Shown here piece after piece: positions 57,610-64,000 of a DNA stretch of 64,000 nucleotides. Origin of the DNA: Ophioderma brevispina. Its lineage: Eukaryota; Echinodermata; Ophiuroidea; Amphilepidida; Ophiodermatidae. The position numbers were made by a program, and so were the translations under genes. Positions within the stretch are counted from its first letter, which is position 1. The number at the start of each line of letters is the position of its first letter. The notes under the pieces were generated by a model. It made no database searches. It was not told the DNA's origin and saw only the letters and a program-made list of their open reading frames with translations. The stretch is from contig JAMKCH010014290.1 in assembly GCA_023653785.1 (NCBI GenBank), positions 1-64,000 of the forward strand. Direction: 5' to 3'.

Positions 57610-60540
57610 AGGACATTGCGTTAGCGCAAGCAAAGTGTGAGTCTTAGAATACCCACAATCCCAAAGTATCGCATCGGCAGAATTAACCGTTCTTTCCAAT
57701 GAAATTCTTATAAGTAAGATGCACGTCACGAAACCACTCACGCAGGATATGAATGACGGTGACACCAGTTATCAAAATGAGCATCATACTTGATTTAGGT
57801 AAATATCACTATTTCGAACGTAAAGGCAAGCATAGCATATATTGGCCACAGCCAGGGGTTTTCCGGACATATGTGGAGGATTAAAGATGTATAGTATTTT
57901 CAAGCTATTTAAATCGCATTTTTGCTGTTGTGTTTTAACAACTCGAAATATTCAACTTTGAATGAATATAAATAAATAACCCACAGGGTTCATGAGCCAT
58001 TTTAGAGAAAATCCAAATTTGTTATTTACCTCAAATATACCAGTCCATAAACCGGGAAATAAACCATGAGATCATGCAGAGCATTTTGCTGGACTCTACT
58101 CAGCAAAGGCGGTTTAATGTTTACCTGGCACAGCAGAGGCCGGTGGAAAGTGAAATATGTTAGGCCTAAACGTATTACAGCGGTATGTTCATTCGCCAGT
58201 TATTTTTTACCAGAGTTGTTGGATTTTTGTTGTTTTGAAGTGCATGGTTTTGTCTCTTGACTCCTCTCATCTCAGTAATCTGACTGCTGCTGCTGCTGCC
58301 AATGCACTTGAGTGTCATGAGGTGTTAATTGGCCATGGCATGGCCATATAGCTATTATGTGATTAGGCTTTAAAGCGGAAGTTAAAGCGCAAGTACTAGT
58401 GAAGTTAGAAGTCTTAACGGAAATAAAGTCCACTTCACTAGTGCTGGTGCTTTCACGTTTACACTAAAAAAGGGCCTTTAGATTGTATACTTCGTCGTAC
58501 ATAGCTTTTGGGCAGACTATTGTAACATGAGTATCGCGCACGCCACTTTGTACACGCGAGATACAACTGCGGGTTTAATGCCATTTCCAAATTTAAGCCG
58601 CGTGAAAGCTATGACGTCACTCCTTAGTTCAGGGCCGGACGAAGTTATCACCAAATAGGGGGCCTCATAATAGTGCGAAAAACGCAGTGTGTATATTTTG
58701 CATTTGGTACTTGTGATCTGTACAAATGCTCAAGTATCGTTGTTTGAACGCGAAACGATAAACGAATAATTTCCGCTCTATTTGGTGGTGTGCTAATCGG
58801 GACCAAGGATAGTTGGAAGCGTAGCAAGCAGGCTAGTTGAAGCTTCACCCGGGCCTAGCATAAAAGCCCAATGGACTATATAGGCCTAGCCTTACCTCAT
58901 AATAATTATCTGGTTGTTAACACAGGATTGACTATGGGTATGCATGAAATGAGTGTTTACACTATTGAGTAAACCGAACCTCCACAACTTTGCAAAACTA
59001 TATCATATAGATGTCTGTCACTGTCACGACTCACGAGGTGCCTGAACTTTAGGTTTGTCGCAATAATTTTTAAAGGTCAGTTCGGTGTATGCACAGCTCT
59101 TCGTAAAACCACAGCATAGTCAGAAGAACTTGTCTGAAGTGTCCAAATGTACGTGCGAGCCTTCTACTTCCAACTTGAGATCGGGCAAAGATATTTGCTG
59201 GTGCTTTTTTCTATGTAGGCCGAGGCCTAGCCCTTAGTCACCTTCATAAATATCCTAAAAAAAAGGTTATGTTAAAAAATCAGTTGATTCTTATGTGATG
59301 GCATGTTAAATTGAATTTGATCTCTTGAGCAATGTCAGTTTATGACAAAAAAATAGAGGATCATCTGCATGTGTAACCAACTGAGCCTAGGACCTGCCTG
59401 AGGCCCGCCTTGCTAGGGCCTAGGCATGTAGGGCCAGCAGTTAGCCAGCAGTGTATCAGTAATCGTACCTAAAAAGCTTGAGATTAATGTTAACACCTAA
59501 CCGGCTGGCCTCCTGTTTAAGTAGGGCGAACCCTTGAAGGCTTGAGTTAAACTCAAACGTCAAAGGCATACTGTCTGAAGGAATGGCAGCAACTAACCAA
59601 TACAATCATGACAATGGCGGATTCTAATTTATAATTCAATGCATTTAGCAGAAATGCCAGAAAACACCCATTAGGATTAGCACGATTGTCATGCCGTATC
59701 ATTGTGTATTTCACATAGGCGGATAGGCCACTTGCAATCGAACGGGAGGCGTAGGCAATGACTATGCCCGGCTTATGCATGGCATAGCCATAGACTATGC
59801 CATGGTTGAAAACAAAGTTTGTATCAAAGAAAAGTAGTAGTAACCACCAGTGAAGAAGATGATGTGATTGCTACACTGCAGATGGCAGACCCCGAGGCAT
59901 TGATTCCCATCATGGAGTTCTGAAAAAAATATGAAAATGGGCAACAATTATAATAATTGCAATCTCGCCACAATCAGAAATTCGCCCATAGCCGACTGTT
60001 TGATTTTGTTTGTGAAGCTGCCTGCTATGAGCAGAACGACGCTTGCACTGCGTTAAGAGTGAAAGGTTTCCGAATTTGCAGCCATCGGAATTCGACTAAA
60101 TTTTGAATCTTCTGAGTTTCAAACACAAATTAGCTTAATCTAGCGACCGATGGTGTCTTTACCTACCACTATGTGATGCAAAAATCGGTGAATGACATTG
60201 CCAAAAATTGGTTCAAAATCGAGAGTAGTGAGTGAGTGATGCTGATGGATAATGTGCCCGACCCGGACCCCGACCATTCACTTTTTCGGTTTTGTAGTTT
60301 TGCCGGTTCGTTTTTCGAAGTTCGAAAACAGCCTCCCGCACCCTCCGTGATGACAATAGTGGTCACATGGCCTTTTGGACGTAAAGAAATCAGTTCTCTT
60401 GCAACACGTATGAAAGAACGTGCTGGTGAATGTTAGCCTTGATTTGATGTGTTACGAAAAATGTTTAGAGTGTTTCTTGGAGGATTCGAGTGCATCTCGG
60501 GTAATTTCTTCCCCACAACAAATTTGCAAAAATCTAATAG
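57610..60540. other. Low-repeat DNA between two LINE fragments
   Basis: No confident gene. AGGCCTA-like palindromes cluster at 58150-59410. A hairpin sits at 58381-58456, a CTGCTGCTGCTGCTG patch at 58284, and a TGACGTCA site at 58612. An open stretch of about 35 codons ending at 59923 and another of 66 codons (60236-60436) have no recognisable motif. Confidence 0.4.
58381..58456. repeat. 25-bp imperfect inverted repeat
   Basis: Arms 58381-58405 (GTTAAAGCGCAAGTACTAGT...) and 58432-58456 pair with about five mismatches. The core ACTAGTGAAGT/ACTTCACTAGT is perfect. Loop of 26 bases. Confidence 0.65.
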
Positions 60541-60547
60541 GCCGCTG

Positions 60548-61110
60548 CTAGAAGTCTAGATTTTATTTAAGTCATGGGTCTGATAGCCTCAAGAGTACAA
60601 AATGTCATTAAGAAATCCTTTGGACTTCATGGATAAGGATATGTTCTGTATATTGTACAAGGCACTCATATGGCCTCACCTTGAGTAGGTCTATGCCATA
60701 GATCTGGGGCAATATGCTCCAAAATATAAGGAAATGTTTTGGAAAAAGGCAAAGGCGTGCCACAAGATTTCCCGACAGATTGAAAGCTTTAAGGATTGCA
60801 ACACTATCTTATATAGACGATCAAGTAGGATATATCTCATTCAGATGTTTAAGATTTACATACAAGCCGCGAAGAAAACCGAGGTGACAAAAAAGAAGCT
60901 TCTTCAAGATTGAGCAAACAAGGAAACCGACACGAAAGGCAACAGTTCAAATAAGAACATGCTTGTTTAGAAATGATAAAGAACCTCTTCACCCAGAAAG
61001 TAGAACGTGTGGAAACAACTTATATAAAATTATGTAGTGTGTGTGGACTCAGTAAACGCCTTCAAAAACGAAGTTGAAGCCCTCTCCATTGGTTGTGACA
61101 AGTGTTCATA
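60548..61110 (+). pseudogene. CR1/L2-like LINE RT C-terminal fragment
   Basis: Plus-strand frames give RSLDFI, a VIKKSFG block, then FMDKDMFCILYKALIWPHLE (60629-60690). YKEMFWKKAKA and RRSSRIYLIQMFKIY (60730-60865) follow, and near the end FTQKVERVW-like and DSVNAFKNEVEAL blocks (60985-61085). This is the conserved order MDKxxFxxLYKALVRPHLEYA...YRRxRxDxIQxFKI...SVNxFKxxLD of CR1/L2-type LINEs downstream of the RT palm. In-frame stops and shifts make it inactive. The M4 copy begins 30 bases after it. Confidence 0.8.
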
Positions 61111-61143
61111 TGGATTGGGCCCTGAGTGGCACCAGATTGTTAG

Positions 61144-61528
61144 TTAAAGGAGCTTGTCCGATTATGTGTATTGTGTTCTCTACTTGATATAAGAGCCGGG
61201 CACTTGCACATACGCCCCGTCAAGTACCGTGGGAAACAAACTAGCTGTTGTTTTGACGTTAAGGGTAGGTAGAAGCAATAATGGCATGCAAAGCCCTATT
61301 AGCCTATCATACTGTACTAGTGCTATGATAATATTGATGGTTAACATAAATTGACGTTTTTTTGTTTATATCTTGGCAATGAAATGGATTTGAGGGCTTA
61401 AATTTTCCGGACGACAGTGAGAAAATACGGCTCTTTCATCTGATATCTTACACTATTCCTGGTAACTCGGGGGGGGGGGGGGGAGGGGGGGGAGAGGTGT
61501 CCAAAGACGATCGGAACACGCACCTTAA
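61144..61528 (+). mobile_element. MITE family M4, copy 2
   Basis: This begins at TTAA (61144-61147) with AGGAGCTTGTCCGATTATG and follows 41496-41817 through GAGCCGGGCACTTGCACATACG, CGTCAAGTACCGTGGGAAACAA and TTATATCTTGGCAATGAAATGG. A plausible end is TTAA at 61525-61528. It contains a G run at 61469-61494 not present in copy 1. Confidence 0.6.
61469..61494. repeat. G-run inside the M4 copy
   Basis: Fifteen G, A, then nine G-rich bases. Potential G-quadruplex; the length is provisional because homopolymers are error-prone. Confidence 0.9.
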
Positions 61529-61564
61529 TTCGTCGCCATTTCATTGCATGCTGTTTTTAAGTTT

Positions 61565-61926
61565 TTAAAGAGAAATGAGGAGATTTTCAGGAAGAAGCGA
61601 CCCCCAATTTTTCTCGAACCCTTGTTTTTTTAATATTTGGAATGCTTTACCATGTATTAGATCACATCTGAAGTGAAAAGCCGAATACGCCGTACTTTTG
61701 TAATAAGATAATGATTTACTACTTTATGTCGTGCCAAACACGAAAGTCAAAATGTTTCTATGGGAACGATTACGATAGCAGCAAGTTCAAAACAAGTGGT
61801 TTGCCGGTTTTTTTTGCACCTGTTTTCCAAAAACCTTCGAAATGTTCTCGGTCGGTGGTCGACAAGATCAGTGAAGGAAATTTGAGAGAAATTCGTATCC
61901 TAAAAAAGCTCCTACATGTCGCTTAA
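61565..61926 (-). mobile_element. MITE family M6, complete copy (minus)
   Basis: This is bounded by TTAA at 61565-61568 and 61923-61926. The ends are AGAGAAATGAGGAGATTTTC and, inverted, GCGACATGTAGGAGCTTTTT. The body is the reverse complement of 51490-51870 and 37406-37765. A 71-codon frame inside is incidental. Confidence 0.75.
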
Positions 61927-61929
61927 GGC

Positions 61930-62940
61930 CTGTGCTAAAGGCAACGGATGCCTTCCAGAAGCTCAGAGGACAAACAGACACCAAAGAAAATAGAAAATGT
62001 TTCAAAAATTGCCTCACATACACAAAATTGGAGTAGTAAGTTCGTGTTATCTCTGCAATACAGCATATTTGTTGTATCTTCTACATTACTTACCTATAGG
62101 AATTGTCTCGCGAAATGGCTCAATTTTCAATCTGTCTTAAATCACGTAAGCCGACACCGTGCCGTGTTTAATACGTTTACTATTATTGAAGACATGTCAC
62201 ATGAAATCATCACGTCAGAGTAAGGCACCTTCTTTGGAGTGTACTGATGGAAAGTACATACCCTTAATCCGTGCCTGGGGGCAACTTCCTGCATGCAAGA
62301 CGCTACAAGTTGTCAAAAGAATAAGAGAGAAAGCAGAGAACGGAAAGGAGACCAGCCTGAGGCTTAATTCAAGAAAGAAAGAAAGCAAGAAAGAAGAGAG
62401 AAGAAGAGAAGATGATCATGACAACGCCATTAGGGCAGGAAAGATAATGAAATTTTTGTGAACTGCGAACAAATTGCTTATCAAAGGTATTTTCTCACAA
62501 GGCATTTCTTTGAAGCTACCCTAAAATGAAGATACTAAAATGTCCGAGAAAATCCGGGTTGCAGAAAATGTCTAATTGCATAAATTCAAAATGGCCGACC
62601 ATTTCAAAGGGACTTTGCCATACTCAAGATCGAGGGTCGTAGAGAGAATGTGGGTGTCTCTACCCATGTTTTGGGGGGATTACGAACTCAAAGAGACACT
62701 AATAGAATATGCGATGAGGGTTTAGGGCCTTAGTTGCCCATAATCAATATGGCTGCCATTTTGTGAATTTCTTGCAAATGAGTTATGTTGAAATTTGTTT
62801 CTGGTGTCCTGTTATGTATCAAAGGAACATGATTAGTAGTTGCAACACGGGGCTCAAACTGATGAAAAATATCTATTAATATTTGTGGATTCAAAACTTC
62901 TGATCAATTTTCAAAATAGAAAACGAACATTATAAGACGT
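61930..62940. other. Intergenic DNA with 'AAAATGGCCGACCAT' repeat-like patch
   Basis: The patch near 62588-62605 and its relative ATATGGCTGCCATTTTG at 62749-62765 are in near-inverted orientation, about 160 bases apart. This suggests another decayed dispersed repeat. The Lys/Glu/Arg-rich frame at 62159-62461 covers a GAAAGAAAG patch and is not convincing as a gene. Confidence 0.35.
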
Positions 62941-62945
62941 CTTCT

Positions 62946-63007
62946 AAAAAAAAAAACAAAAAACAACCAAAAAAAAAAACCCCCCCCAAAAAACCCCCCC
63001 CCCCAAC
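62946..63007. repeat. Alternating poly-A / poly-C tract
   Basis: A runs and C runs of 5-11 bases alternate, with AACCAAACCAAA at the end. Confidence 0.9.
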
Positions 63008-63279
63008 CAAACCAAATCAGAAAAATGACACAATCAGAAGGAAAAAATCATTTGTTTATTACAGGCTTACTTGGTAGCTAAATGGCGTCATTTGCCAAAA
63101 TGTAAAGGATTACTGAAATCTTTTCTGAACAGCCTGGAATATGAAGTTTCCTTCACTGTTTATAAGATCCAGGCAAAGCTTTTTCTGTATAGTAAGTTTC
63201 CTGGTTATGCGCTGGCTGCTATTAGTCAAGACACCTTTTAGTATACAGTGTAGTCCAGCAATGTTCCGTTATTGCTTTG

Positions 63280-63610
63280 AACGTTTTTTTGTTTAGTAAT
63301 TAAAAATAAACATTTGAACCAAAGATAGTCACCAAAAGCGTAAATTCCAAAGTCTAGAGATGAATCGGATTTTTGTTTCATGCAGTAAACATTTATGCAC
63401 AGTATAACAGTGTCATAGGATATCGTGTTAACAAAAATTCCAAGAGATCCTGAAATTTTATAATAAAGTTGGGATTTTGTCTATAAGGACTTCGATTTAA
63501 GCTGATTATTTCACACAGTGATTAGTATATGGACAAGCATTATTTATATGCATAACAACATGATTTGTTGAAAATTGATGCGCCATCCTCGGGAATCTGA
63601 GTCAGCCTTT
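63280..63610 (+). mobile_element. MITE family M2, 5'-eroded copy
   Basis: It matches 4361-4737 through GATAGTCACC, GAGATGAATCGGATTTT, CAGTAAACATTTATG, CACACAGTGATTAGTATAT and GTTGAAAATTGA. It ends with GGGAATCTGAGTCAGCCT and TTAA at 63607-63610. The left inverted end is not recognisable. Confidence 0.75.
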
Positions 63611-64000
63611 AAACTGATACCACAAAATTTTATAGGTTTGTTATATTTTTGTGATTTATCAGGCTATTCCATCCATAGATCCCTTCGAGGGTGTCGACTT
63701 CTACTCTTGTCCCATTTTTTGGATAGTTGAGGATGGAAGCATGACTTTTCTATCATTGATGATGTGAACAGGAGAGGCAGACTACGTTTTTAATATGAGG
63801 TTAAAGGCGAGAAGATTTATTTTTCATTTTGTTTAATATCAACTATAATTGGTTAAGACTGAATTCAGGGAAAAGACATTGACGGAATAGGACAACTTAA
63901 TTTAGCAAAATGCCACAATTTAGTGAAACAGCTATTGTACTTACAAACTTAAATTGTCAAATGAGCTGTCGAAGTGTTGATTGTTGAAACCTTTTCAAAC

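Noticed and set aside
60134..60160. Possible further M1 end (CCGATGGTGTCTTTACC)
   Set aside because: Only about 15 bases resemble M1, with no body match next to it.
57015..61110. One LINE split by a 2.9-kb insertion
   Set aside because: The two protein fragments overlap by roughly 20 codons, so they cannot be two halves of one simple copy.

Overview
The window looks like non-coding, repeat-dense genomic DNA from an animal, most likely a marine invertebrate deuterostome such as an echinoderm or hemichordate. This is an inference from several traits. They are: degenerate L1/Tx1-like and CR1/L2-like LINE fragments, a tRNA-derived SINE with the TTGGGCAAG-type body common in deuterostomes, clusters of AGGCCTA-like palindromes, many simple-sequence tracts, and a large load of short TTAA- and TA-flanked inverted-repeat elements. 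No bacterial operon logic, ribosome-binding sites, rRNA or CRISPR array is visible. I found no intact protein-coding gene. One possible 5' coding exon with a promoter-like upstream region (15955-16293) is the only candidate host gene piece.

Layout. 1-970: remnant of an L1/Tx1-like reverse transcriptase on the minus strand. 2300-5900: nuclear-receptor-like half-sites, the first MITEs (families M1, M2, and an AAAGACCC-module family), and a tRNA-like sequence. 7000-7400: two 16-bp-period minisatellites. 9670-10600: duplicated LINE-like 3' end and a (TTTC)n tract. 11000-14870: an M1 pair joined at TTAA, then a 2.9-kb TA-flanked element with about 110-bp inverted ends and an internal duplication. 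15200-18130: palindromic MITE, candidate exon, M1 copy, AAAGACCC copy. 20370-22150: LINE tail and a 0.7-kb pyrimidine tract. 24300-26350: SINE, two AAAGACCC copies, GAT-rich DNA. 27300-28040: CAGGGTG-type TA element. 30090-34740: nest of M1, M2, a pair of inverted Tc1/mariner-like ends, a Harbinger-like MITE and a GGTGTTA-module MITE. 35165-35775: 21-bp minisatellite. 36500-38730: two M5 copies with an M6 copy between them. 39670-50690: simple-sequence tracts, M4, M3, a foldback element and a 480-bp poly-C tract. 51490-54355: M6, M1 and a LINE 3' end. 55590-57000: CA repeat and a long hairpin. 57015-61110: two CR1/L2-like LINE fragments flanking 2.9 kb of low-repeat DNA. 61140-63610: M4, M6 and M2.

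The unifying theme is transposon biology, not a gene pathway. At least six mutually unrelated short families (M1-M6) begin and end at TTAA, usually reading TTAAAG at the ends. This suggests that one TTAA-targeting transposase type (piggyBac- or Kolobok-like) served many non-autonomous families. No transposase gene is present, so that link is inferred. All copy comparisons were made by eye; identities are qualitative.
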